From Acidimicrobiaceae bacterium (GTDB lineage Bacteria; Actinomycetota; Acidimicrobiia; Acidimicrobiales; RAAP-2), in assembly GCA_003132205.1 (NCBI GenBank), contig PKWY01000046.1, forward strand, positions 1,121-65,120: a stretch of DNA of 64,000 nucleotides. Direction: 5' to 3'. This document shows, piece by piece, positions 41,747-50,922 of this stretch. The notes beneath the pieces were generated by a model. That model was not told the DNA's origin and did no database searches. It saw nothing but the letters and a program-made list of their open reading frames with translations. Each line of letters opens with the position of its first letter. The stretch's first letter is position 1. The position numbers were made by a program, and so were the translations under genes.

Positions 41747-44700
41747 TGCGCAACTCGTCTCGCACTCGCTGGTACTCGGAGGTCTCGATGCGCACGAAGT
41801 CCATGCGGGCCTCGCGCCACTTCTGCAGGAGGCTCGAGGCCTTCATTGACCCGGTTTCGTCGCGGTACCGCTCGAGCAGTGCCACGAGCCGCTCGTCGTC
41901 GTCGTATTCGAGCGGGTCGATCTCGTAGACACCGGCGCTCAGGTGGTCGTGAACCTTCTGGTCAGGGTCGTAAAGGTACAGCGTACCGCCGGACATGCCG
42001 GCGGCCAGGTTGCGTCCGACGTTTCCGAGCACCACCACGACGCCACCGGTCATGTACTCGCCGGCGTGGTCGCCCGCGCCCTCGACGATGATGGTCGCGC
42101 CCGAGTTTCTGACCGCGCAACGTTCGCCCACGACGCCGCTGATGAAAATCTCGCCACTGGTCGCTCCGTAGCCAATGACGTTGCCGGCGATGATGTTCTC
42201 GTCGCTCGCGAATGTGGAGTCAGGCGAGGGCTTGATGATGATGCGCCCACCCGAGAGCCCCTTGCCGGCGTAATCGTTGGTGTCGCCCGTCAGACGTAGG
42301 GTGAGCCCGCTCGGAATGAAGGCGCCGAGGCTCTGGCCCGACGAGCCTTCGAGATCGATCTGGATGTGGTCGTCGGGAAGGGTTCGGGCCCCGAGGAGCC
42401 GCGTGATGGCACTTCCCGTGAGGGTGCCCACCGCGCGGTTCACGTTTCGGATGGGGCTCTGGAGACGGACCGGGACGTTCTTGGCGGCGGCACTCAGCGC
42501 CGCGTCCATGAATCGCCAGTCGAGGGCGTCGTCGAGCCCGTGCTCCTGCTTCATGCTCTGGCGGCGCTGGTCAAGGGGCACCGGCTTGAGCAGCGCCGAC
42601 AGGTCGAGGTCATTGGTCGGATCACCGAGGGAGTCGACCGAGATGCGCGCAACGTCGCCGATGAGCTCGTCCAGGGTTCTGACGCCCAGCATTGCCAGGT
42701 ACTCGCGGACCTCCTCGGCGATGAATTCGAAGAAGTTCTCGACGAACTCTGGCTTGCCGGTGAAGCGCTCGCGCAGCTTCGGATTCTGGGTGGCGATGCC
42801 GACCGGGCAGGTGTCGAGGTGGCAGACGCGCATCATGACGCATCCCGACACCACGAGCGGGGCCGTGGCGAATCCGAATTCCTCCGCGCCGAGCAAGGCG
42901 GCGATGATGACGTCGCGGCCGGTCTTCAGCTGGCCGTCGACTTGCAGCACCACGCGGCTGCGTAGCCCGTTCGCGGCGAGGGTCTGGTGGGCCTCGGCGA
43001 GCCCGAGCTCCCACGGGGTTCCCGCGTGCTTCAACGACGTCAGCGGCGCCGCCCCGGTGCCGCCGTCGTGGCCCGAGATCAGGATGACGTCGGCGTGGGC
43101 CTTGGCGACGCCGGCGGCGATGGTGCCGACGCCCTGCTCGCTCACGAGCTTCACGTGAATTCGCGCCTGGTCGTTCGCGTTCTTCAGGTCGTAGATGAGC
43201 TGGGCCAAGTCCTCGATCGAGTAGATGTCGTGGTGTGGCGGCGGCGAGATGAGGCCGACGCCGGGCGTCGAGTGGCGGGTCTTGGCGACCCACGGGTAGA
43301 CCTTGGAGCCGGGAAGCTGTCCGCCTTCGCCGGGTTTGGCGCCCTGGGCCATCTTGATCTGAATGTCGTCCGCGTTCACGAGGAACCGGCTGGTCACGCC
43401 GAACCGGCCCGACGCGACCTGCTTGATCGCAGAACGCTTGTTATTGCGCGGATCCGAGGTGTCGAAACGGTCCTCGTCCTCCCCACCCTCTCCGGTGTTG
43501 GATTTGCCTCCGATGCGGTTCATGGCGATGGCGAGGGTCGTGTGGGCTTCGGAGGAGATCGAGCCGTAGGACATGGCGCCGGTCGAGAAACGCTTGATGA
43601 TCGAAGACGTGCTCTCGACCTCGTCAATGGGCAGCTGCGCCGGACTCGGAATCAGGTTGAACAGCCCGCGAAGGGTGAGTCTTCCCGCCGACTGGTCATC
43701 CACTAGCTTCGTGTACTCCTTGAAGATGTCGAAGCGCTTCTCGCGTGTCGCGTGCTGCAGCTTCTGCACCGTGCGGGGGTTGAAGAGGTGGAGCTCTCCG
43801 TCGCGGCGCCACTGGTACTCGCCGCGGTTGCGAATCTCGATCCGCTCGCCGCGCGCGGGGACGTAGGCACTCGCGTGCAGGGCGAGGACGCTTCGCGCGA
43901 TGTGCTCGAGGGTTATGCCGCCAATGCGCGACCTGAAGCCCGGGAAGTACTTTCGAAGGACCTCCTCGGAGATCCCGACCGCTTCGAAGAGCTGGGAGCC
44001 CACGTAACTCGCTACCGTGCTCACGCCCATCTTGGACATCGTCTTCACGATGCCCTTGTTGAGGCCCTTGCCGAACTGGTAGCGGGCCTCCATTGCGGTG
44101 AGATCGTTGAGTTCACCCTCTTCGACGAGGGCGTCGATCGACTCGTACGCGAGGTACGGGCATACCGCCGAAGCGCCAAAGCCCAGCAGCAGGGCCACGT
44201 GATGGATCTCGCGCACGTCGCCGGCATCGATGATCAACGCCGCGCTGGTTCGAAGGTGCTCATCGACGAGGCGGTGGTGCACGGCCGATGCGAGAAGGAG
44301 GCTCGGAATCGCCGCGTGCTCGCTCGAGGTGTTGCGATCGGACAGGATGACGATGTTGGCGCCCGCCCGCACGTGGTCGACGACCTCACTGGTCACGTCA
44401 TCGATCGCGTTCGCGAGGCGCTCCGCGTCGCTCGAAGGGCCCTTCGCGTCGAACAGGCCGTCGACGACCACGGTCTTGAACCCCCGGATGACCTCGTGCT
44501 CTTCGATGTAGCGGATCTTCGCGAGCTCTTCGATGCTCAACACCGGCGACGGCAGGACAATCTGGTGGCAGTGCTGCGCAGTTTCGCTGAGGAGGTTCTC
44601 CTCGCCGCCAATGGCGACCCGCGTTGACGTGACCAACTCCTCACGAATCGCGTCGAGGGGCGGATTCGTCACTTGCGCGAAGAGCTGGGTGAAGAAATCG

Positions 44701-46187
44701 AAGAGCGGACGGTGCTCTCTCGAGAGTGTCGGCAGCGTCGCGTCGGATCCCATCGAGCCAATGGGTTCTTCGCCGACCTGTGCCATGTGTCGGATGATGA
44801 GTCGCAGGTCCTCCTCGCTGTAGCCGAAGTTCTTTTGTTGGCGAACGATCGACGCGTGGCTGGGCGTGAGCATCGGACGCGCCTCGAGCTCGTCGAGCGA
44901 CACCTGCTGCTCTCGGAGCCACTCCCCGTAGGGGGACTGCGTCGCGAGCGAGGCCTTCAACTCATCGTCATCGATGATACGGCCCTGCTCGATGTCGACG
45001 AGGAAGACCCGCCCCGGCTGGAGGCGGCCCTTTCGTTCGATGTTTGATGGCTCGATGGGCAGCACGCCCACTTCGCTCGCGAAGATGACCCGGCGGTCCT
45101 TCGTGACCCAGTAACGGGCCGGGCGAAGCCCGTTGCGGTCGAGTACCGCTCCAACGACTTTGCCGTCGCAGAACGTCACCGAAGCCGGTCCGTCCCACGG
45201 TTCCATCAGAGCCGCGTGGTAGCGGTAGAAATCGCGTCGTTCGGCGCTCATCGCCGTCGATCGCTCCCACGCTTCGGGGATCATCATGAGGACCGCGTGA
45301 GGAAGCGATCGTCCCGACTGCACCAGGAGTTCGACAACCTCGTCGAAACTCGCCGAGTCGCTCATTCCATCGGTGATGATCGGAGTCAACTGGCTCATTG
45401 GCAGCGCGAGCGCGTCGCTCTCGAGCGTCGTTTCACGCGCGGTCATCCAGTTCCGATTGCCGCGAACGGTGTTGATCTCGCCGTTGTGGGCGATGTAGCG
45501 AAAGGGCTGGGCCAGGTCCCATCGGGGCAGCACGTTCGTGGAAAAGCGACTGTGCACGACTGCGATGGCCGACGTGAGTCGTTCGTCGCGCAGATCGTCG
45601 AAATACAGTCGAAGCTGGGGCGACGAGAGCATCCCCTTGTAGATGAGGACGTTGGGCGAGCACGACGACGCGTAGATATCGAGCTCGTGCTCGAGCACCT
45701 TGCGGGCGCTGAACATGGCGCTCTCCAGGTTCGCCATCGCATCGCTCTTCGCGATGAGCTGCTGGACGAAACGCGGCTCGCTCGCTGCTGACGTGGGCCC
45801 GAGGATCGACGAATCAACCGGCACATCGCGCCAGCCAATGGAGCACAGCCCAACAGAAGCAAGAGTCGTGTCGATCGCTTCCCTGACCGTCTCGAGGACG
45901 AGGTCCTTCGGAATCATCCAAAAGGCGACGCCGTACTCCCCTTTCGCTGGAACGTCATCGGCGAACACCGCGCGCACGAAGGAGTCCGGCATCTGCACCA
46001 GTAACCCCGCGCCATCGCCGGAGTCGGGGTCAGCGCCGGTGGCGCCACGATGCTCGAGATTCTCGAGAATTGTGAGTGCGTCATCGACCGTGGCGTGCGT
46101 GGCACTGGCGGTCAGGTTCGCCACCATGCCAACGCCGCAGGCGTCGTGTTCAAAAGATGGGTCGTAAAGAGAAAGAGTGTCTATCAT
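41739..46187 (-). CDS. gltB: Glutamate synthase large subunit
   Basis: The 1482-aa alpha subunit has a short propeptide before the Cys nucleophile in DACGVGMVANL, the glutaminase domain, the FMN-binding synthase domain (KPGEGGQLPGSKVYPWVAKTRHS shortened here as the conserved GGQLPG block), the [3Fe-4S] ligands in CHLDTCPVG, and the C-terminal GXGXG barrel. It makes two glutamates from glutamine and 2-oxoglutarate. ATG 46187 is chosen to place the Cys near residue 14; the 12-residue upstream extension is rejected. TATAGT at 46223-46228 on the minus strand is a candidate -10. Confidence 0.96.
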   Translation of the reverse strand: MIDTLSLYDPSFEHDACGVGMVANLTASATHATVDDALTILENLEHRGATGADPDSGDGAGLLVQMPDSFVRAVFADDVPAKGEYGVAFWMIPKDLVLETVREAIDTTLASVGLCSIGWRDVPVDSSILGPTSAASEPRFVQQLIAKSDAMANLESAMFSARKVLEHELDIYASSCSPNVLIYKGMLSSPQLRLYFDDLRDERLTSAIAVVHSRFSTNVLPRWDLAQPFRYIAHNGEINTVRGNRNWMTARETTLESDALALPMSQLTPIITDGMSDSASFDEVVELLVQSGRSLPHAVLMMIPEAWERSTAMSAERRDFYRYHAALMEPWDGPASVTFCDGKVVGAVLDRNGLRPARYWVTKDRRVIFASEVGVLPIEPSNIERKGRLQPGRVFLVDIEQGRIIDDDELKASLATQSPYGEWLREQQVSLDELEARPMLTPSHASIVRQQKNFGYSEEDLRLIIRHMAQVGEEPIGSMGSDATLPTLSREHRPLFDFFTQLFAQVTNPPLDAIREELVTSTRVAIGGEENLLSETAQHCHQIVLPSPVLSIEELAKIRYIEEHEVIRGFKTVVVDGLFDAKGPSSDAERLANAIDDVTSEVVDHVRAGANIVILSDRNTSSEHAAIPSLLLASAVHHRLVDEHLRTSAALIIDAGDVREIHHVALLLGFGASAVCPYLAYESIDALVEEGELNDLTAMEARYQFGKGLNKGIVKTMSKMGVSTVASYVGSQLFEAVGISEEVLRKYFPGFRSRIGGITLEHIARSVLALHASAYVPARGERIEIRNRGEYQWRRDGELHLFNPRTVQKLQHATREKRFDIFKEYTKLVDDQSAGRLTLRGLFNLIPSPAQLPIDEVESTSSIIKRFSTGAMSYGSISSEAHTTLAIAMNRIGGKSNTGEGGEDEDRFDTSDPRNNKRSAIKQVASGRFGVTSRFLVNADDIQIKMAQGAKPGEGGQLPGSKVYPWVAKTRHSTPGVGLISPPPHHDIYSIEDLAQLIYDLKNANDQARIHVKLVSEQGVGTIAAGVAKAHADVILISGHDGGTGAAPLTSLKHAGTPWELGLAEAHQTLAANGLRSRVVLQVDGQLKTGRDVIIAALLGAEEFGFATAPLVVSGCVMMRVCHLDTCPVGIATQNPKLRERFTGKPEFVENFFEFIAEEVREYLAMLGVRTLDELIGDVARISVDSLGDPTNDLDLSALLKPVPLDQRRQSMKQEHGLDDALDWRFMDAALSAAAKNVPVRLQSPIRNVNRAVGTLTGSAITRLLGARTLPDDHIQIDLEGSSGQSLGAFIPSGLTLRLTGDTNDYAGKGLSGGRIIIKPSPDSTFASDENIIAGNVIGYGATSGEIFISGVVGERCAVRNSGATIIVEGAGDHAGEYMTGGVVVVLGNVGRNLAAGMSGGTLYLYDPDQKVHDHLSAGVYEIDPLEYDDDERLVALLERYRDETGSMKASSLLQKWREARMDFVRIETSEYQRVRDELRNG

Positions 46188-46238
46188 GGCGTTACCTAGC
46201 GGGGCAACGCTGACCCACCACAACTATAACGAAAAACT

Positions 46239-46260
46239 GTAGGGCCGCGTTCGGCCCTAC
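46239..46260. promoter_or_regulatory. Perfect inverted repeat between gltB and thiO
   Basis: GTAGGGCCG-CGTT-CGGCCCTAC, 9-bp arms with a 4-nt centre, in an 82-bp gap between divergent genes. It ends on the -10 of thiO, so an operator is more likely than a terminator. Confidence 0.5.
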
Positions 46261-46263
46261 GCT
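46258..46263 (+). promoter_or_regulatory. -10 element (TACGCT), leaderless promoter of thiO
   Basis: TACGCT, ggagag (6 nt), GTG 46270. The ggagag could also act as a Shine-Dalgarno, but with zero spacing. Confidence 0.4.
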
Positions 46264-46269
46264 GGAGAG

Positions 46270-47343
46270 GTGAGTTCGCAAGAGAAGAATGTACTGGTCG
46301 TCGGCGGTGGGATCATCGGCATGGTGAGCGCTTTTCGACTCGCCCAGGCCCACCACCACGTCACCCTGTTCGACCCCGCACCGGCGAAAGGCGCGACCTG
46401 GGCCGCAGCCGGCATGGTCGCGCCGAGTGCGGAAATCGCGCCCGGCGAACAGTCGAACTACGAACTTCAAAAGGGGGCGCTCGCGGCGTGGCGTGACGTA
46501 GCGCACACCCTCGGATCGATGACCGGTGAAGAGATGACCATCGCCCAGACTGGGACGTTGTTTGTCGGGTGGGATGCGAGTGATCGCCGCCTTATCGAAC
46601 AGTTCGCCCAAGTCGCGAGTGATTTTCGCGCACCGATGGAGGCCGTCACGAGGATGGAGTCTCCGGAACTCTTCGAAGGCGTCTCGCCGCGAATCAGCGA
46701 AGGGCTCCTGATGGGCGACGACGCGTGGGTGAACCCAGACCAGGTCGTGCGAATGCTCCTGAACGGGCTCGAGCTGCTGGGTGTGCGAATCATCCGTGAA
46801 GAGGTGACGAGCATCGGCTCTGACGCCGAACACGTGGTCGCATCGACCGGTACCGACGAAATTCGCGGCGACCGCGGGATTCTCGCCACCGGAGCACATC
46901 GTCTACCGAAGGGCGCGCTGACGAGCGGCGACAACGTCGTGAGGCCTATCCGCGGTGTCACGGTCCGCGTCCAAGGTATCGACCGGAGCGCGCAGCCAAT
47001 CGTTCGCGCGTTCGTACGGGGCCGGGCCTTCTACATGGTCAGCAGGTCCGGGGGCTACTGCGTGCTCGGCGCGACAGCCGAGGAGCGGGCCGAGGCCGTC
47101 CTCGAAGTCGGCGAGCTGCAGCGTCTCCTTCGAGACGCGCTCGACATCGTTCCCGAGCTCGAGACGGCGAACGTGCTTGACACCCGGATGGGGCTTCGAC
47201 CCGCGAGCGCCGACCTTGAGCCGTTCTTCGAGGTGTTGGCCACGCGCGGTTGGGCCTGGTCGTCGGGTTATTACCGTCACGGAGTGGCGCTCGCGCCCAT
47301 CGCGGCCGAGCACGCTCTTCAATTCGTCGAAGGAGCGTCGTGA
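46270..47343 (+). CDS. thiO: Glycine oxidase ThiO (FAD-dependent)
   Basis: The 357-aa DAO-family enzyme has the FAD-binding VVGGGIIGMVSAFRLAQ at its N-terminus, ATWAAAGMVAPSAE typical of ThiO, and the C-terminal GMRPxS-type block (MGLRPASADLEP) with GYYRHGVALAP. It oxidises glycine to dehydroglycine for the thiazole of thiamine. thiS overlaps its end (GTGA), which supports the assignment. Confidence 0.9.
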   Translation: MSSQEKNVLVVGGGIIGMVSAFRLAQAHHHVTLFDPAPAKGATWAAAGMVAPSAEIAPGEQSNYELQKGALAAWRDVAHTLGSMTGEEMTIAQTGTLFVGWDASDRRLIEQFAQVASDFRAPMEAVTRMESPELFEGVSPRISEGLLMGDDAWVNPDQVVRMLLNGLELLGVRIIREEVTSIGSDAEHVVASTGTDEIRGDRGILATGAHRLPKGALTSGDNVVRPIRGVTVRVQGIDRSAQPIVRAFVRGRAFYMVSRSGGYCVLGATAEERAEAVLEVGELQRLLRDALDIVPELETANVLDTRMGLRPASADLEPFFEVLATRGWAWSSGYYRHGVALAPIAAEHALQFVEGAS

Positions 47344-47534
47344 TTCGCGTGAACGGTGCCGAACATGCGCTCGATGCGGTGTCCGTGCAGGAACTCCTCG
47401 GGCTCTTGGAGATCGAGCCACGAGGCATAGCCGTTGCCCACAACGGGGAGATTGTGCGACGCTCTGAATGGGCAAACACGAAAGTGCTGAGTGGAGACTC
47501 CGTGGAGATTGTGACGGCCGCCGCGGGTGGCTGA
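47340..47534 (+). CDS. thiS: Sulfur carrier protein ThiS
   Basis: The 64-aa ubiquitin-fold protein ends in AAAGG, the Gly-Gly tail that is adenylated and thiocarboxylated. GTG 47340 overlaps the thiO stop; the longer in-frame upstream region lies within thiO. No thiG follows, which is unusual for this pair. Confidence 0.93.
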   Translation: MIRVNGAEHALDAVSVQELLGLLEIEPRGIAVAHNGEIVRRSEWANTKVLSGDSVEIVTAAAGG

Positions 47535-47549
47535 GAGAAGGTGTCAAGG

Positions 47550-47705
47550 ATGATGACCAGTGAACTGATTGAAGCGTTGGACGAGCGGATCCTCGAGGCG
47601 CTGCGGGCCAAGGCGACCGGTGAGACAATCGCGTTCCTCTGCGAGGCGCGGGCGTGGCTCACCAACCCCGACCAGTCGCATGGAGCGCATCGTCAGGCGA
47701 ACTGA
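47550..47705 (+). CDS. Possible small protein (51 aa)
   Basis: ATG 47550 follows an AAGG-containing stretch (gagaaggtgtcaagg) and gives MTSELIEALDERILEALRAK... ending at TGA 47705, a helical, charged product. In-frame GTG 47541 is an alternative start. It sits 15 nt after thiS and 30 nt before tRNA-Pro. No family recognised. Confidence 0.5.
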   Translation: MMTSELIEALDERILEALRAKATGETIAFLCEARAWLTNPDQSHGAHRQAN

Positions 47706-47735
47706 GCAAGCCGACCGGCTAGGATTCATCTTTCG

Positions 47736-47814
47736 CGGGCTGTGGCTTAGTTTGGTCTAGAGCGCTCGGCTGGGGGCCGAGAGATCGGGAGTTCAAATCT
47801 CCCCAGCCCGACCA
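47736..47814 (+). tRNA. tRNA-Pro (anticodon GGG)
   Basis: The full cloverleaf folds: acceptor CGGGCTG with CAGCCCG, D-arm GCTT/GAGC, anticodon stem CTCGG/CCGAG around loop CTGGGGG with anticodon GGG at 47772-47774, and T-arm GGGAG-TTCAAAT-CTCCC. Discriminator A and an encoded CCA end at 47814. The 5' CGGG and the GGG anticodon identify proline. Confidence 0.95.
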
Positions 47815-47820
47815 TTTCTC

Positions 47821-47844
47821 GCTCGCCGTCCATCGACGGCGAGC
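47821..47844 (+). terminator. Hairpin downstream of tRNA-Pro
   Basis: GCTCGCCGTC-CATC-GACGGCGAGC, a perfect 10-bp stem with 4-nt loop, starting 7 nt after the CCA end. No U-tract follows. Confidence 0.5.
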
Positions 47845-47962
47845 ATCGCGAAGCGTCGACCCTGCTCATTTTCGTGCCGGAAGCGCCCCGCAGGAGCGGC
47901 GAACGGCGTCCGCTCGGATGATCGTCGCCAAAATTGTGACTAAATACCTGACCCCCCACGTC

Positions 47963-47991
47963 CTGACATCGGATCCCTACGGGCATACTTT
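47963..47991 (+). promoter_or_regulatory. Candidate promoter of prpE (CTGACA-17-TACTTT)
   Basis: CTGACA at 47963-47968, 17 nt, TACTTT at 47986-47991, about 45 bp before ATG 48036, which has its own ribosome site. The rest of 47845-48035 holds nothing else I recognise. Confidence 0.5.
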
Positions 47992-48035
47992 CGACTGTAC
48001 AGTGGCCGAGGTTGGCGAAATTCATTGGGGGAACC

Positions 48036-49916
48036 ATGGGTGCTTATAAGGATGTCTGGGAGCGGAGCATTAACGACCCCGAGGGTTTCTGGGGCGAGGC
48101 GGCGAAGGGAATCGACTGGTACCGCGAGCCCACGGTGATCCTCGACGACAGCGAGGCGCCGATCTACCACTGGTTCTCCGACGGGCTGATGAACACCTGT
48201 TTCAACGCCCTCGACCGTCACGTGGAGAACGGCCTCGGTGACCGGCTCGCCCTCATCTACGACAGCCCCGTCACCGACAGCAAGGCCACGTACACGTACC
48301 ACCAGCTCCTCGACCAGGTGGCCCACTTCGCCGGCGTGCTCAAGGGCCTGGGCGTGGAGAAGGGCGACCGCGTGGTCATTTACATGCCGATGATTCCGGA
48401 AGCGGCGATCGCGATGCTGGCGTGCGCTCGGCTGGGTGCGGTGCACTCGGTCGTCTTCGGGGGCTTCGCCGCCCACGAGCTGGCCCTGCGCATTGAGGAC
48501 GCTCAACCCAAGCTGGTGGTCACCGCATCGTGTGGCATCGAGGTGAACCGTGTCATCGAGTACAAGCCCCTGATCGACGCTGCCCTCGATGAGTCGACCC
48601 ATAAGCCAACCCACTGCATCCTCTTCCAGCGCCCCCAGGCAAGGGCCTCGATGACGCCGGGCCGCGACGTCGACTGGGCTGAAGCCATGGACCGCTCGAC
48701 GCCGGCCGAGTGCGTTCCAGTCGCTGCGACCGATCCGCTCTACATTCTCTACACCTCTGGCACGACGGGTCGACCGAAGGGGGTGGTGCGCGATAACGGC
48801 GGCCACGCGGTCGCCCTGCACTGGAGCATGTCGCACATCTACGACACCCACCCTGGCGAGGTCTTCTGGGCCGCGTCGGACGTCGGTTGGGTCGTGGGGC
48901 ACTCCTACATCGTGTACGCGCCGCTCCTCGCCGGATGCACGACGCTTCTCTACGAGGGAAAGCCAGTCGGGACCCCCGACGCGGGCGCCTACTGGCGGGT
49001 GATCTCAGAGTACGGCGTCAAGACACTCTTCACGGCTCCGACGGGCTTTCGCGCCATCAAGCGCGAGGACCCGAAGGGGGAACTTCTCGCCCAGTACGAC
49101 ATGTCAAAGTTCAAGTATCTCTTCCTCGCCGGGGAGCGCCTCGATCCCGAGACCTACTCGTGGGCGAGCGAACTGCTCGGCGTGCCGGTGATCGACCACT
49201 GGTGGCAGACCGAAACGGGCTGGCCTATCGCCGCGAACCATATGGGGCTCGATGCCATGCAGACCAAGCCGGGATCCCCCACCGTTCCGGTGCCGGGATT
49301 CGACGTGCACATCTTCGACGAGACCGGCGAGGAGGTGAAGCCTGGCAAGGAAGGACTCATCATGCTGCGCACTCCACTGCCCCCGGGCTGCATGGCCGAG
49401 GTCTGGGGCGACGAGAACAAGTTCTTCGAGGCGTATCTCAGCCATACCCCCGGGTACTACCTCACGGGTGACGGCGGGCACTTCGACGAGGACGGTTACC
49501 TCTTCGTGATGGGCCGGGTCGACGACGTCATCAACGTGGCCGGGCACCGACTTTCCACCGGTGAGGTGGAAGAGATCCTCGCGTCGCACCCCGACGTGGC
49601 TGAATGCGCGGTCATTGGGGTCGTCGACAGCCTGAAGGGACAGGTGCCGAGGGGCCTCGTCGTTCTCAAGGCCGGCGTCGACCGCGACCACGAGGTGATC
49701 GCGGCGGAGTTGGTGCAGCGGGTTCGCGACCAGTTGGGAGCGGTCGTGAGCCTGCGTCAGGTCAACGTCATCGCGGCACTGCCGAAGACGAGGTCGGGCA
49801 AGGTGCTGCGAAAGAACATGCGCTCCATCGCCGACGGTGTGGAGATACCGGTTCCTTCGACGATCGACAATCCCGCGGCACTCGAGGCGTTGAGGCCGAT
49901 CCTGCGCGCAGAGTAG
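48036..49916 (+). CDS. prpE: Propionyl-CoA synthetase (acetyl-CoA synthetase-like)
   Basis: The 626-aa ANL ligase begins MGAYKDVWERSINDPEGFW and has YTSGTTGRPKGVVRDNGGH (P-loop), VIDHWWQTETGWP, and INVAGHRLSTGEVEE, the last resembling PrpE more than AcsA (INVSGHRLGT). The catalytic lysine lies in KTRSGKVLRK. It activates propionate, and possibly acetate. ATG 48036 follows GGGGGAA; the earlier in-frame TTG lacks support. Confidence 0.88.
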   Translation: MGAYKDVWERSINDPEGFWGEAAKGIDWYREPTVILDDSEAPIYHWFSDGLMNTCFNALDRHVENGLGDRLALIYDSPVTDSKATYTYHQLLDQVAHFAGVLKGLGVEKGDRVVIYMPMIPEAAIAMLACARLGAVHSVVFGGFAAHELALRIEDAQPKLVVTASCGIEVNRVIEYKPLIDAALDESTHKPTHCILFQRPQARASMTPGRDVDWAEAMDRSTPAECVPVAATDPLYILYTSGTTGRPKGVVRDNGGHAVALHWSMSHIYDTHPGEVFWAASDVGWVVGHSYIVYAPLLAGCTTLLYEGKPVGTPDAGAYWRVISEYGVKTLFTAPTGFRAIKREDPKGELLAQYDMSKFKYLFLAGERLDPETYSWASELLGVPVIDHWWQTETGWPIAANHMGLDAMQTKPGSPTVPVPGFDVHIFDETGEEVKPGKEGLIMLRTPLPPGCMAEVWGDENKFFEAYLSHTPGYYLTGDGGHFDEDGYLFVMGRVDDVINVAGHRLSTGEVEEILASHPDVAECAVIGVVDSLKGQVPRGLVVLKAGVDRDHEVIAAELVQRVRDQLGAVVSLRQVNVIAALPKTRSGKVLRKNMRSIADGVEIPVPSTIDNPAALEALRPILRAE

Positions 49917-49941
49917 GACCAGTACAGAACCGCTCTCGCGG

Positions 49942-50922
49942 CTACGACCGGGCTTGCTTCGTTCGACCCTGCTCGATCAGGCCTCTCGCCGAGCGTGGTC
50001 GAACGACGTAACGCTGACCGTGGCTCGGGTTCAACGCCTTGGCCTGATCGTGGGTCAACTGCACCCACGAGGACTCCCCCGTCTGGTTGGTGAGGACGAC
50101 TCGAACCTCGAAGCCGAGGCGAATGACGTCGGTGACGGTGGCCTTCTCGCCCTCATCGCCGTCAAGGGACAGTTCGAGTTCGTGCGGACGGTAGCTGATC
50201 CCCCAGAGGGTGGTGATCGGGCCGAGGAACCCGGCCACGAAATCGGTGGAGGGGTGGTCGTAGACGAACGAGGGCTTTCCGGTCTGTTCGATCTTTCCCT
50301 CGTTGAGGATCACGAGCCGATCGGCGATCTCCATGGCCTCGCTCTGGTCGTGGGTCACCAGTACCGTGGTGATCCCCAACTCCTTCTGCAGCGAGCGCAC
50401 CCAACTTCGAAGCTCCCCCCGAACCTGGGCGTCGAGGGCCGCGAACGGCTCGTCGAGCAGTAGTATCTCGGGCTTGATGGCGAGCGCGCGGGCCAGGGCC
50501 ATTCGCTGGCGCTGTCCTCCGGAGAGCTGGTGGGGGTATCGGTCGGCGAAATCCTCGAGGCGCACCAGGCCGAGCAGCTCCTCGACCCGGGCCTTGCGTT
50601 GGGCGCGCGGGACCCGCTGGACCTTGAGGCCGTAGGCGACATTGGCGAACACCGAGAGGTGGCGAAACGGCGCGTAGTCCTGGAAGCAGAAACCAATGTG
50701 ACGCTCGCGCGCGGGCGACGAGGTCACGTCGCGCTCCCCCAGGCGAACCCGACCGCTGTCGAGCGGCGTGAGCCCCGCGATGATCCGCAACAGCGTCGAC
50801 TTCCCGGAACCGGATGGTCCGAGTAGCGCGGTCATCTCGCCGTCGGCGAAGACGTCGGTGATGTCGTCAAGCACGAGGGACTTGGCGAAGGACTTGGATA
50901 CTCCATCAAGCGAAACTGTCAT
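49942..50922 (-). CDS. cysA: Sulfate ABC transporter ATP-binding protein
   Basis: The 326-aa ATPase has Walker A GPSGSGKST, the signature LSGGQRQRM, Walker B ILLLDEPFAALD and the H-loop VLVTHDQSEAM, followed by a TOBE-like regulatory tail with YRPHELELS. It powers uptake of sulfate or thiosulfate through CysT and CysW. It starts 17 bp inside the end of cysW with AAGGAAA upstream. Confidence 0.92.
   Translation of the reverse strand: MTVSLDGVSKSFAKSLVLDDITDVFADGEMTALLGPSGSGKSTLLRIIAGLTPLDSGRVRLGERDVTSSPARERHIGFCFQDYAPFRHLSVFANVAYGLKVQRVPRAQRKARVEELLGLVRLEDFADRYPHQLSGGQRQRMALARALAIKPEILLLDEPFAALDAQVRGELRSWVRSLQKELGITTVLVTHDQSEAMEIADRLVILNEGKIEQTGKPSFVYDHPSTDFVAGFLGPITTLWGISYRPHELELSLDGDEGEKATVTDVIRLGFEVRVVLTNQTGESSWVQLTHDQAKALNPSHGQRYVVRPRSARGLIEQGRTKQARS

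Noticed and set aside
46188-46269. TPP riboswitch upstream of thiO
   Set aside because: The gap is only 82 bp, lacks the CUGAGA and ACCUGA-type cores, and the transcript probably starts at the start codon.
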